From assembly GCF_030463535.1 (NCBI RefSeq), contig NC_132896.1:25357709-25421708 (forward strand): a stretch of 64,000 nucleotides of DNA. The letters run 5' to 3'. Shown one piece after another: positions 39,041 to 52,479 of this stretch. Position numbers and translations under genes: made by a program. This DNA comes from Salminus brasiliensis. Lineage: Eukaryota; Chordata; Actinopteri; Characiformes; Bryconidae. The notes beneath the pieces are model-generated. The model had not been told where the DNA came from. It made no database searches and was given only the letters and a program-made list of their open reading frames with translations. Position 1 is the first letter of the stretch. The number at the start of each line of letters is the position of its first letter.

Positions 39041-39824
39041 TACGAGAGCTGCCAAGAAGGAAGAAAGCCAGTTATAGCTCCAGTTTACTCAGTAAGATTA
39101 AGCCCAGCAATTACAATAATGTGTCTACACCATCAATATTGATTCTGGTGTTCTATTAACTCTAGCACAATACCTTACACTGCTCATGGCTGCATGGTAA
39201 ATGGCACCTGCATTGTCCCTTGTTTTTTGCTTTGTCATGCTCTTTAAAGACAAAATAGAAAATGTACAGACTCGATATCTTTGATATCTTGATAGCAGCA
39301 GTGGTGATAGGGACACAGGTTTTTAACGTCTACAATGCAAATACAGCCATTTTATTTAATGTCCAAAATGACCATGGAACCTACATGTTTTTTGAGTTGT
39401 GGGGGTGGGGTGGGCTTTGGCTTACAACACCTTTTGCACTCACTCACACTTAACATGTGTTGAATTCATGTGATTTTGTAACTTTTTATATAAAAACGCA
39501 CTTTATTGGAATATTTAAGACAAGAACTTTGAGTTACCACCCTCACACTCCTCACTTAAATGATAATGATATATAAATATCATTAATATAAATATATAAA
39601 TGATAAGGCATTTAAGTGACTGAATAATACATGCATTATTATTAATAATAGTTTTATTCATATATTGTTGATTTATAGTTGATTTTTCCTTATAGCTGTG
39701 TTTTGTGCGACTGAATAGCATCGGAATCATTGGTCAGATTCAGAGCCAGGATTCAGTCTATCGTAAGTCCGGTTCACTCCTACTCAGCTCTAAAGAAGGG
39801 CAGGGAAACGCTGGTCTGACCTGA

Positions 39825-39854
39825 CGGAAACTTGATCTCATAAGGAAGTTTCCG
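39825..39854. promoter_or_regulatory. 9-bp inverted repeat with NF-kB-like half
   Basis: CGGAAACTT (39825-39833) and AAGTTTCCG (39846-39854) are perfect inverted copies separated by 12 bases. The right arm overlaps GGAAGTTTCC (39844-39853), which fits GGRRNNYYCC. It lies 82 bases upstream of the gene A TATA box. Confidence 0.5.
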
Positions 39855-39898
39855 AAATGTAATTCCAGGAGGGTCCCGAGTGAATCGAGGAAGGGCAG

Positions 39899-39921
39899 TG
39901 ACGTTTTGACATGTGACGTAA
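39899..39921. promoter_or_regulatory. Tandem CRE/ATF-like sites
   Basis: TGACGT occurs at 39899-39904 and again at 39914-39919, the second as TGACGTAA. The spacing is 15 bases, placing both just upstream of the gene A TATA box. Confidence 0.5.
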
Positions 39922-39935
39922 TGTAGCAGACAGTG

Positions 39936-39942
39936 TATAAAG
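39936..39942 (+). promoter_or_regulatory. TATA box of gene A
   Basis: TATAAAG lies 39 bases upstream of the ATG at 39975. A start about 30 bases downstream would leave a leader of only about ten bases, so either the leader is extremely short or transcription starts further upstream. Confidence 0.5.
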
Positions 39943-39974
39943 TGAAGCGCGCGCAGCGATTCGGCGCGGTTACT

Positions 39975-40244
39975 ATGGCAGCTGCACAGTCTGACCCCGA
40001 GTCGCTGCACTTCTCCGTGGCTGTGCTGGGGATCTCAGGCGGTAGGTTACACATCACATTAAAAAAATATTAAAATATTAAAGAATATTTAGAATTTTAT
40101 ATATGTCTGTCTTTGTTTTTGTTTGGGCATGATTTATAAAAACTACTGTTCTCACATTTACATTTATTTACTATTATTTTATTATTTTAATATACTATAT
40201 TTTTAACGGAAGTAAATGCTTTAATGATGTTAAACACTTGAAGT

Positions 40245-40300
<56 letters not shown>

Positions 40301-43300
40301 TCATATTATTAATTATAGCAATGACAGTCATATAATCACTCTTGTTTTACACTGTATTTTTGCTTTTTTGTTATAGTGTTATGGTGAAATAATAAACTGA
40401 ATTAAAACTGTGCATGTCTAATATTATTACTATTATAAAATCTGCTTTTCAAGTGTGTGGTACCGATCTTTTCCACACTAATAAATGTCGCCAGTAGAGG
40501 GCGCTTAATAGTACTCCACTGCCGAAAGACGAATGTAAGTAAATATATGTGTATTACAGAGAGGTGTGTGAGCGTTTCACAGCGTTTTAGAAATCTGTAA
40601 TAGCGAACCTTCTTTCCATCCCTGATAAAGGCTCTTTACTGCTGCTGGTCAACAACTATGGCAGCTCCTCTGGTAAACCCCTTATCCCGGACACATCTCT
40701 CGGGGTACTGCTCCTCATTATCTCCGCCCTGCTGGCTTATGCAGGTGAGAGTCATTATTGAGAACATAGAAGGGTACATATGACTGGAAAGACTGAGGCA
40801 GAGTCATAGACAAAAAAAAAAAAAAAACAATATATATGCAGGACATTCAGACTGATCAAGAAATACAGTATTAATTACTGCGTAGTTAGTTCTTTTTTTT
40901 GGAATTTCTAAATGGGTAAGATGCAGACAAAGTCATTCAGATTGGTTAGATGTAAAATGTGTAGTTCTAAAAAAAAAACGTTTGTCAAAATTGCTCATCA
41001 TTTTAGGAATCAGATGCCTGAAGCATTTAAGACTTATTCCATCAGAGAAAGTCATTTAAAATAATAATTTCAAATAATTTTAATTTTCTGGTCTGAAACA
41101 TATTTTCTAAAGTAGAGAAGTTTATACAGGGTGTAAGAACAATTTCATGATTGGAATTTATTTCTATTTTGCTTAGACGGGTTAGGGCCCACAAGCCATT
41201 TTGGATAGTAAATTATAATATATAATAAAAAAATATATATACATATATATATGTAATATATAACATATATATATATGTCATATTTTATATAATATAATTC
41301 TATAAAAATAATAGAATTATACTCATCAAGGTCACATTTCTATTACAAAAATATTCTTTATGGTTCTTTATGGATACCAAAGTGGTTCTTCTGTGAAATT
41401 ACTCAAAGAACCTTTTGTAGCACCTTTATTTTTTAGAGTGTACACTGCACCAGTCTCTCTGTACTTTTCCATGCCTGTACTAAATAGAACGTTTCTTCTG
41501 TTTTAGGAGTGCGCCGGAGTTTGTCCAACAGCTCTATCTTTGTCAGTTTGTGTCTGACTGTGTCAGCTTTGTGGTGTGGCTCAGGGCTGATTTATATCCT
41601 TGAAGGCGAAGGTGTAATAGTGAACCAGCTGAGAAATGCAATGGTGCCAGGGCTTGCCGCTTTTACTTTAGCGCTGTTTATCATTTGTATAGTGGCTGTC
41701 CTACAGAGAGAGACTGTCTTCTCCTTCATTGCCCTCTCCATATGTTTGGCATGTGCCCACCAGATTGCTGGCCTGGCTAACTCAAACTTTGGCCAGTCAG
41801 CCACTGCTGCCTGTTACCTCCTGGTCTGTTTTGTGGGCGCTTACTTTGGGAGCGGACGCTTGTTGTCCTACATCACCCGTGGTAAGATTCAGCTGCCAGG
41901 GATGGGTCTACAGAGCAAGACAAGTTCAAAGTTAGCACAGGGTCAGGAAGCTAACGATGTAGTTGCAGTAGGTTTGGTGATGAACTTGTTGTCAGCCAGC
42001 GTGCTGGCATGTCCCCTGCTTGGTGTGGTCCCTCAGCTCTTCGCTGGCCATGTTCCATGGCTGTGGACAGCTGGGGTTTACCAGCTGGGCGTGTGTGTCC
42101 TTTCCTTTAGAGCCATGGACACCCTGTCTGGCACCTTCTATGGCTTTACGGCCATACTGAAGTTTTCCGAAGGGTATTGTGCGCTAGTGAAGGACTTAAC
42201 AAATCAAGAGCCCTATTCCCCAGTACCCTTCCCTACGGTCTTCTCAGTGCTCTTCTTTGTTCTGGCTTTGTTTAGCTGCCAGCGAAGCTTACTCGACAGC
42301 CTCTACGAGCTCTTCTTCGTAGCGTACTGTATAGCAATTGCTGCCCAACCCAGAGGCTTTTTTCAGGGGGGCACACAGGGTGTTGAAGCTGCTATATTTG
42401 TAGCATCTGCCCTTGTGCTCCTGGTGACCCTCTACAACAAAGAGTCTCCAAAGAAGATACCCACAGGTGAGGGTCTCCTCAAGAATCTTCTGAGTCGAGG
42501 TAGTAAACTCTCTCTACGAACCCAGGACAAAGATCTGCATGCACCATATTTGGGCTATTCCAAATATGCAGATGCTGAGGCGTTAGCTCATGGCTGCAGT
42601 GTTCTGGCAGCTTTTGCCATCACTGCTAGTACAGCTGGTCAGAATCCCCTGGCAGTTTTAATTTTGCCATGGGCTGTGGTTTCAGGCGGCGTGCTGCAGT
42701 TGCTGTGTGGATCTGTGGCCTTTTCCCGAGGTAAGACTCTAGAGAGTGCAGCCTTCATTCTCTATGGCTTCATGTGGACAGTTTGGGGCCTGACACGTTT
42801 CGGTGGTCTCTATGGCGATGTCCGTGGATTCCAAGTAGCAGTGGGAATCATCAGCTTCATGCTTTTCAATGTTCTAGTGACAGCAGGAGCCCTGTTCCTC
42901 AACTTAGCATGGTTTGTCTATGCCCTGACATTTGAGCTCATCCTCATTAGCTTCTTGCTGGACGCAGTGGGGGCACTGCCCTATGGCTACGACATTGGTG
43001 TCACCATCATCTTTGGCTTGATTAGCTTCTACTTTTTCTTGGCCAACCTTTTCAACAGCACTTTTGAGACTCCGCAACTTCCATTTGGCGACCCACTGAT
43101 CAAGTTGAGCGGGTTTGGTGGAGGCAAGGACAGCTGTCCGCATCTGCCAGCAAGGAAAGCCACATCTGTACATGAGATTGCAGGTGAGATGCTTATCATT
43201 GAGGCAGAAATTCAAATGAAAGAGTAGCTGACAGTTGGTACAGTCTGATCATGATGACATTGTTTGTATGTTTCTAGAGATCATGAAAAATGGAGGAATA

Positions 43301-44673
43301 TGTGGAATGCCCACTGACACAGTGTATGTGCTTGTGGCGGCTTGCAATCGGCCAGAGGCTGTCGAGAAAGCTTATAAGTAAGATTTATTTCCTTTCTAAT
43401 GACAATGGCAATATAATCCAAACATATCAACAACAGTGATTATACTGAAATATTATTAGAAAAAAACACAGTTTTTGCATAATTTAAAAACGGACATTTA
43501 CAGCATTGCAGAGTTTCGTGCTGAAGGGGCCAAACTAAAATGTCACATCTAATATTGTGCGATTTTCTATGTAGGGTGAAGAAGCAGGCTCAAGAACGTC
43601 CCATGTCATTATGGATCTCTTCCCTTAAGCAGCTAGAACCAGTCAGGCAACAGATCAATCCAGTGCTCTGGGACTTCATGGAGGCTGCTTGGCCCTCATC
43701 AATCAGCATGGTCATTCCTAGGGGTGGGTTTCTTTACAGCCTTATACACTGCAGCTCAACAATCAGGCACCTTATTAGAACTTTATTTGAACATTTTGTG
43801 AAACCTTGCTCTGTTCCTTAGCCCCATGGATGGAATTCTTTGGTTTGGGTGATTCCTCAAAATATATCGGCACACCACAAAGCATAGCCATCAGAATTCC
43901 AGACTGCACCGTTGCAACTCACCTTATTAGCTTGGTATGTTGTTTCATTTTGTTGTGATTTAGTCTATTATGATGTATTTATTATCTGTTAACTCTGTTT
44001 TGATTCATAAATATAATGTTATTTTTTGTGTGATTATTCCAAATTTTCCTGTGTGTGTAATAGGTTGGCCCTATTGCTGTTACATCAGCCAACCCGACGG
44101 GTGAGGCAGACACGACCCATCACAACCAGGTGTATGCCAAGTTGGGTGATAAGGTAAATTTTTACCCTGTAGTAATAAATGGAGTAAACATGTCAGTTTC
44201 CCATTATTACACACCGGATACAATAGTCATTGTATTTGTTTGCGTAGGTCGATGGAGTCCTGTGTGATGGGCCTTCACCTGAAAATATTGCCTCCACTGT
44301 CGTTGACTGTACTAAGGTTGATAGTGGTCAAATCGGCTTTTTCAGGGTCGGTCTGATACCAAAGTCTACGGTAATGCGCACTTATCCAGAGCACAGATCT
44401 TAATATGCAGTGTTTTGTCCACTCAGGCATATTAACAAACTCCTTTTGTCCTGCGATCCTCTCCAGGTCCTGCAAATCTTTGAGGAGATTCAGATGAGAC
44501 ATCGGAACGGACATTTGAATGAAGGTTTTGAGGTAGACTTCACAGAACCTCAGACATATTTAACAGATCCCGAAACAGACTCAGGCTTAAGCCAGCGAAC
44601 CCCTGCAGAGTCGCTGAGCTCGCTTGACCTCAGTCAGCACCACAATCAGGACAGTGAAGAAGATTTTTTGTAA
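39975..44673 (+). CDS. Gene A: triple SatP-like membrane protein fused to YrdC
   Basis: Nine coding exons: 39975-40041, 40631-40744, 41507-43183, 43278-43377, 43575-43723, 43822-43934, 44064-44153, 44248-44370 and 44467-44673, giving 879 residues with every phase closing. Residues about 12-590 form roughly 18 hydrophobic helices in three six-helix repeats (about 12-180, 211-371, 414-591). Repeat 3 carries GGVLQLLCGSVAFSRGKTLE (454-473), then YGFMW, and ends TPQLPFGDP (582-590); this follows the GPR1/FUN34/YaaH (SatP) pattern of a helix-capping F/Y-x-[KR]-G-x-T followed by SYG-FW and a terminal LP-x-G motif. Residues 620-811 are a YrdC/Sua5 domain: GGICGMPTDTVYVL (625-638), TSANPTG (747-753), STVV (786-789). 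The usual KxR...KP loop reads KKQAQERP (655-662), so one catalytic-loop Arg and the Lys are substituted. The tail (812-879) is acidic and Ser-rich. SatP relatives carry acetate/succinate; YrdC proteins make threonylcarbamoyl-AMP. The function of the fusion is unknown. Confidence 0.88.
40248..40301. repeat. (AAT)n microsatellite
   Basis: A pure AAT/ATA trinucleotide run in the first intron of gene A. Confidence 0.95.
41339..41440. repeat. MITE-like repeat, copy 3
   Basis: TTCTTTATGGTTCTTTATGG, CAAAGTGGTTCTTC and AAAGAACCTTTTGTAGCACC match the family of 12905-13115. It is in intron 2 of gene A, 67 bases before the large exon. Confidence 0.6.
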
Positions 44674-44990
44674 ATGCAGCCGAACAGTAATTATGGTTCA
44701 ATGTAATGATAATGACTCTCCAACAAGTGTCAAATGTTAAACCGCAACTGATTTAAAAACAAAGATATCATAAAAGTGCCCATCTGGATTTATGTTATTG
44801 ACATTGTATGCATTGTAAAATACTGTGATGTAAAGTTTGATACATGGTGTATTTAGATAATACAATGGGTTTTCATTTGACTTTCATGTGACTGAGCACT
44901 TTATAGCCTGCCTCACTGGAAGGTTTCTGGGTGTACTTTTATTTGTTCTAAATATTTTATGTAATTTATTTTTACATATGTTTCATGTCT

Positions 44991-44996
44991 AATAAA
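44991..44996 (+). terminator. Polyadenylation signal of gene A
   Basis: AATAAA occurs 318 bases downstream of the stop codon, after TTTCATGTCT. Confidence 0.7.
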
Positions 44997-47900
44997 ACTC
45001 AAAATTTGTTCAGTTAATAAAATACATTTACATATAAACAGCTTCCATTGGTAATACAATACACTTTGCTGAGGGTTTTTAGTTCCATGATATAAATATG
45101 TAATGGCCTCCCGTGTAATAGCTACAGTTCCATAAAGTCTATTCACAGTAAAGTACAAGCTAGGACTGTCCATGTAAAATGCATGTTTAAAAGCTAAAAG
45201 CTGTCTGCTGCTGCTTCCTGCTTTCTTGCTGTTCAGACGCTTTTCTGCTTAGCTCTTTATTTTTCTTATGTTTCTTCATTTTCAAAGGTTTTCAGAGGTT
45301 TTCTGAGCTCATTAACTAGATAAGGTAGAAAATACAGTACTTTGTTTAGTAGTTTTTTGGTACTTTTTTTGCGACAGAGCTACAGATACAGGAATCAGCA
45401 AAGCTCCTCATAGCTACCAACTAAGAAATCTACAAAATGCCTCTTCTTCTGCATGTGTGCTTTCCTGGTAAAGCAAATTTGAGTGAGAACTTGAGTTAAG
45501 AAAAGGCACATTGTTGAGAAACTCTTAACCAGTTGTTTACATTGGTGGTGATGGAAACCAGGGGTAGCAATGGCTACAAAACAAATGTAAGCATCTGATT
45601 TACCTCACGAAATGACCAGTGAACCTACATAAGCCTTCTGTTTTCATATGGAAAAGTTGTCATGGAAAAATAGTGTTTAATCTGGGGCGGGGGATTCTTT
45701 GGGGACTGTTTTACCATGCAGCACTCTGCACATATGTGAATATAAAAAATAAAAACACACATTTTAAGCTAAACGTCTTCTCAAAACTATCACAAAATAA
45801 AGACTTCAAGCATCAAGCAGTGTATCTAGTCATTTCATGCTATATATTCTGGTGAAGGAGCTTTTAGAGGTATCTATTTGGGCTTTAATTGGAGTTTTAA
45901 AAAAGAATGTCTTGGCAAACATCAGCCTGCTGTTTTTCTATTCATTCTTATTGATGCCACGTCTGACTTTGACCTTCTGCTAATACTCTGTGTAAATTAC
46001 AGAACAAACTTCTATCTGTTATTATGCTTCTTCAAGGATTACACTCCACTGAATCCTCATTAATCCTTTCTATGAATACCACATGTATGAGAATCTATGA
46101 AAACATTCATAAACATTATACTGTGACTTATTATAAACACGGTTACACATATTGTTAAAAATCAAAAAACTTTATAACTATTCCTAAAATGCATTATGAA
46201 TGCATTTTATAAATGCCCGTGTTGAAGAAACTCCCAGTTTGCTTAGTTCAAGGACTAGAATCCTATAAGCATCTTTAATATATCATAATGTGTCTTTGAA
46301 AGATTAAACCAATATCATATAATTATGAATAATACTATTTACTCATAATGAAAATTATATAAATTCTCTCACTTCACTTTACATTGACACATTATGTGTT
46401 CCTGGTTAATAATAAACATGGTTTGAATTGTAATAGATCATAAGCCATATATACGCTTTCTGAATGTATGACAACATATTAAGAATGCTCATAGAAGTTT
46501 TTACACATTGTATTAATAAATAATTGCAAACATGATTAAAACAGCTTTACTTTAACATTTTAATGCACGCTAGTGTTATTCTGCTTAATCTTTTTACTTT
46601 GTCTTCTGTAAATTACTTTACTGTACTTTATTTTATCTTATTGGTACTTGCAGTTTTGCTTCTTCTTCTATTAAGCTTAATGTTGCCACTGCACATTGAG
46701 ATATTATTTGCATAGAAAAATTGGTCTATAAATAAAGTTTTATATTATTATCATTATTGTCTTTATGATTAATGGTTATTGATGTTGTTGTTGTTGTTGT
46801 TGTTATCATTATTACTATTATTGTTGTTGTTATCATGTGTCTCATATGACTTAATTGAATTTACTAAATGGTGGCAGACTATTTGCTCCTAATGTGGAGA
46901 ACTTTTTATCACAGTCAGCTAATAATCACATATTTATGAATATTTATAAGGCAGTGAGATGAGCTGCCTGTTTAGCTGCGTGGCTTATTTTGGCTTTCTT
47001 ACACACAGAAATTCTCCATAATAATAGCATTTGTAATGACAAATGGGATTTCATTAATTTGGGGGATTTTATGCAATAATCATTCTTGAGAAGTCAGAAT
47101 GAGTATATTGTATAAGTTTCTTTAACAGTCAAAAGAGAGAGATATATTACTTTAATTTCTGATCTCAGCGGGACAGTTCAATTATGAGCAGGTGACCTTG
47201 TCATTTTATTATCAAAAAAGCACTGTTAAATACGTCTGTGGAAAATGTTATTCATAAAAATGTCAGTAAGACTGAAAGACATGACATAAAGATGCTGTGA
47301 GATGTCTGGAAGGAACTGTAAATAGAAGGAAGCTTTTATAAAGAGCTTAGTGACTTTAATGTGTGCAATGGAGAATAGGTGTGTTTGAAGGTTAACTTCC
47401 TCGTGCTGTTAATGTAGAACTTGATCTAGGTTTTGACAACACATCCACCTGGGCCTGAAAATTCCCCAGGGAGCAATTATCTTTCACATCACTCATTCCT
47501 TTTCATACTTGTTTTTGAAAGCTACAGCACAAATATTCATTCGAAAACTACAGCACAAATGTACATATTCATTAGGTGAATTTATTGAACTGGCTTCATT
47601 CTTCATTCAGGTTCACTGAAAAGTCCATATTGCAATTTTTACTTAAAATGACATACAACGGTATACAAATGTATTCATAAGGACATATATGTACATTTTC
47701 TTTCAAATTAAAATGCTAACAAAAATATGGTAACAACTGATTTTGTGTATTGTGTAATAAATTTTGATAAATATTTACCGCCATATGGATAATGCTTATG
47801 AACACATTATAATGTGTTATGAATGTCTGTCTAGATGATTACCGATACATTATAATATTAATATAATATAATAATAATATAATATAATATATATAAGTGT

Positions 47901-50900
47901 TACCAAAACATAGCTATTCAGAAATAAATTTACATTTTATTTCAAAATATATTATTTTCTATATCGTTTAAATTGATTTTATTGTGGTGATTTTGTCATT
48001 TTAATAATTGTGCTTTTATTGTTAAATATTTTACTTTGTTGTAAAGTGTTTTTACTTTGTTGTGAAGTGTTTTCATTGCCTATATAATAATATTTATATT
48101 TGACTATACTATGTTTTAAAAGTTCTATACAAAATGATACAATACAATCTGATCATTTAAAAAGTTATTTTAGATATTTCATACATTTATTGATTTTCTA
48201 GACATATATGCACTATTACTTCTTTTGTTATATTTTATGTTGAAAAAGTTAATATATGGTTAATATAATAGGTAAAAAGATAATAATAACCGTGACTAAG
48301 CAGTCTTAATACATTTTTTCCCCTGAAGTTGACATGTACACAAAATATTTAATGGGGATTGGCTGACAGTCTTCCAATGTAAATAAATTAACTGCCATCT
48401 GTGTATGTAGCTCAGGAAGGTGATAGGTAACTTGAACAGAGCAGGTATTGTTGACTGAATTTTAGTATCACTTCCTCCATCAACATTCTGAAGTCACTTC
48501 CCAGAAAAACAACATTTTTTTGAAGCCAAGCTGGCTCAGGGCTTGTAGTTTTATTGTTTTTCACACAAAGTTAAAAACTGGCTTCATTTGTTAAACAATA
48601 TACATTATACAAAAAAACATTTTTGTATAATGTATAATGTATCTCATTTGTTTAAAAACCTTGTTTGTCTATATTTTACATTTTACATTTTTTGACATCT
48701 GAATTTAGCAGCTCTTCTTTAGCAGCATTGTGGAAAAATATTCATGATGGATGACACATATTTTCTTGTCAGGATTCCAGTCTCAACTGTTCCATACATG
48801 AGATTTCATGTCCAAAGGCAGAATTGTGAAAGCTCTTAGTGATCATTAACATATTTCCTATTGTTTTAAAGCAGGCATTGTCAAAACCTTTACCCTTGCC
48901 TCAGAGTGACATTTCTTTTCTTTTTTGGTCACATGCTCAGTTCCCTTCTCTTTCTACAGTATATTAGCTGTGAACAATCACAAGTTCGTGTCATTTGAAA
49001 TATTTAGTTCTCTCTGTGTGGAATAGCTTCTCTATAGTGCTGAAAATCGAGCCTCTGGTGAACACCTTTTGGTGCTATACAGAATTAACTTGATTGATTT
49101 AATTGGATATATTTGTTAAACATTCTATACAGTACAAGCAATGAAAGATTTTACACCAATTTGGCAAAACTATTTAAGCATCCAAATGATTATCATGCTT
49201 TGTGGTCATGATGGTTGTAGATACATACATAGAACAACTTTTAATTAATGAATAAATCCCAAAGAACTATTGCCTTAACAAAAGGGCCCTTGAAGATCCA
49301 TGTTTTACATGTATAGGCAATTAAGTATTTTCAGTAAAAAGATTTACTAGTGTAGAAACACTTTCTTTGTTCCTATAACTCTAACATGTGTGTTAGCTTA
49401 ACCATTTCCAAAGATCTCTCTAAAAAAGGTCAATATTTACAGCTACTCCAATACCTAGTTTATCCAATCAATCCTTCATTAAATGAAGTCAGGTGAGCTG
49501 CTGGATTCTGAACAAATCCTTACACTGACTGTAGAGACATCAGAAACCAAATCCAACTGTACACATTAATAATGACAAACTTCACACTGTATTTACCATT
49601 ATATTACTGTCAAAAACATACCTTTTGTGAGATACTTTTCATGGCTGGCTAAGACTTTTGCGCTGTACTATACTTTTATAACAGAATATAATTTTTCAAG
49701 TATAAAAAATTGAAAAATCTGCCATTTTGTTTTCTTTACTACCATGCAATTCTGTATTATGTCACCGTTGTCAATAGGTCAGGAAAGTCCCCTGTTCCAG
49801 TTATTGGAAATAAACTCTGCAGGTGGCAATTAAGACTTTACAGGTGCATTTAGACTGTCATGTGTGTATAATAAATGTTTGACTAAGAAGCTGGAGAGCC
49901 ATATGTGATCTGGCTTGACAAAATGAGGAAATGAACAGTTTCCTGGTGATGTTAGCCTGAAACTATGTGTAAAACAAACTGCAACATCTTTTCCAATCTA
50001 ATGCCCTATCTGTGTCTTCTGAAGTTGATGGACTCATGGTTGATTATTTGCATTTTCATAGATTTTAGTGAAACTTTACAAGGAAGTAGAGAATATGCAG
50101 TATAGATGTTTTCTTTCCTCTTTCCTTTCACAGTTAGTTTCTGTCAGGACGAGATGTAAGGGTTCCACATGGTTCTTGGTTTGGACATTGTTAAAATCAT
50201 ATATCTACAACTAGGCTTCTGTGTTGTCTAAAACATGATTTTGAAAATAATATACAGAACGGAATATACCCACTACCCAATGGAGTATACCCACTTCCTA
50301 ATCAAGTGATTAAGATAAAATCACTTCTTTGAGATGACATGGGGTTGTCATGTGAGCCGCCTGCTGACCTGTCTTCTGATGTTGTTGAGGAAGCTTTTCA
50401 TGGTGTAGGAATCTGTACTCCCCAGACAGTTAGGCTATTTGTCTTTAATATCTCTCATATCCAGACTTCTATCCGGAGTTATAGTGGTCCATCTGTCTTT
50501 CTTTGTTGGGTGGTTTTTTTCTAGTCATTTTGACAGCAATGAAAGTATAGTAACACAGTCTGCTCCAGCACTGCTTTTATACAGCCAAAGGATTTGTAAA
50601 TTATCCATTGTCTGCATCACTTTACATTATTTTTCAGTTTTCAGACACCAAAAATACCTCCAGGTATCGATACTGCCAAATACAAAAGTGATACATAGCT
50701 ACAAAAGCAAAATACTTAACTGACCCATGACTATGCTATACTTAAATGCCAAAGAAATAAAAAAAAAACATGTCAGTACAAGCACAAGCCTTTGATAAGT
50801 GCAAGATTAATGCATTCAAATGAGAAGTGTCTTCAGTTGGCATTAAAACAGAGTTGATCAGACATCCAAACCAAGTTTATTTCATCACAAAGTTGATGTG

Positions 50901-52479
50901 GGCAGCTACAGAACGCAGTAATGAGAATGCAGTAAAGAATTGACTTCACTGAACTTAAGGACACTGAGAACAAGCTGTGATGCTGCCTTCAGGATGGGTT
51001 GGAAGGGCCTGTTGGCATTCATAGAAAGAGCAGCTAGGTGGGAGTTGTAGAGATCAAACCTTGAAATAACAGGGGGGCTGAAGAGCACTTTGATGGCTCT
51101 CTTGAAAGATAGGGTCAAATTCTCTGGATGTTGTTGAGGACAAACCAGCATCACTGAGTTTGCAACATGAGTCAAGCCAAGGTTTTGTGCTTCTGCAGCT
51201 GGAATGACCAGTAAGTTCTCAAAACAGATGGCAAGAGGACCTGTAGGAATTTACAGTGGCTTAATCTTCCTGGGGTTGAGCAGCAGGTAAAGGGTTGCCA
51301 TCCATGATGAGATGTTCAGCGTACAGTGAGAGTAGAGTGAAAAAAAAGAGGGCCAAGCACCAAACCTTGTGCACTGTCTATGTTGCACCATGGTCCTGGA
51401 GGAACGTTGTTTCGTTTCACTGTGTACTCTGTATGTAGTTGAAATGACAATAAACCCACTTGACTTGACTTGACACCAGTGGAAGGTCTGTGTGAAGCAA
51501 ATGTGTTAACTGGCAAGAGTGTCTCCTCGAAGTAGGGCGTAAACCTCTGGTGAGGACTGGAGAGGGTGGATAGGAAGGTCTTATTATCTAGCACTGATTG
51601 TGGATGCCTAGATATTACATTCATTTGCAGTTAAATGTTTGCGGCAAAAGTAATACTGGTAGTATGCAGTTCAACCAGTCAGTGGACACTTATTAATGGA
51701 CTGAATGACTCATTTGAAAAACAAAGTACTGTTCGATATGACTCAACCTGTAGGAATTACCCCAAAATGATTTTCTATATATACTTCACGGTTAAAAGGG
51801 TTAAGTGGTATACAGCATGGACATTCACACTTACAATTCCCCACCTTTCATTGTTAGTATTATTATTATTATTTTAAGTATTCCTATTCATTACCATGAC
51901 AACTCAATAATATATTTATTTTTGAAAGGTGTGGTTGGGAGTGTAAGCTCAGTCCAAAACTGCTTGCAGTTTCAGAATGACAGAATGCCACAGTGAACAC
52001 CCAGTGCTTTCTGTTTTGACCTCAGTGAAGATGGATAAACACTAGAAATAAAACGAAAGTAGCTGCCCAGTACTGGATGTGCAAAAACAACTACTGGGTT
52101 TCTCGATTAGCCTGAGTACATATGGGAATGGTAGAAGGCCCAGGCCTATAACCCAAGTCTGCCTGTTAATTTGTCTGCCTGAACTCAATCAGTTCTTTGA
52201 AATCTCTGCTGTCTGCTTAAGTTGTAAAATGCTTCCAACTACCAAATCTTTAAGTCTTAATTCTGATATAATTTTACTGTTTATTTTTAAATGTTCTGCT
52301 GTTGCATGCATGGTAAAAATAAATCTTCCTAAAGATCAAACAGCAATACAATTTAAATGTTGTAAATGTAAGCATTACCTTTCAAATTGTACTTATTTCA
52401 CTTGCATGTGAAAGGACTGATTAGCTGTTACGTACTTGCTGTTTTCAACCTGTCGAGCTACATTTACAGTGCCTTCCTC

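Noticed and set aside
42904-43215. 103-codon minus-strand frame inside gene A
   Set aside because: Antisense shadow of the strongly coding giant exon; there is no splice context or domain.
43278-44673. A separate YrdC gene downstream of the gene A membrane part
   Set aside because: The donor at 43184 and acceptor at 43277 join in phase to give HEIAEIMKNGG, there is no promoter or ATG context in between, and gene B shows the same fusion independently.
50906-51624. Minus-strand frames near 51 kb as a host gene
   Set aside because: No recognised family, no partner exons; an adjacent TTGACTTGACTTGAC tail suggests a retroelement remnant, but I could not assign it.
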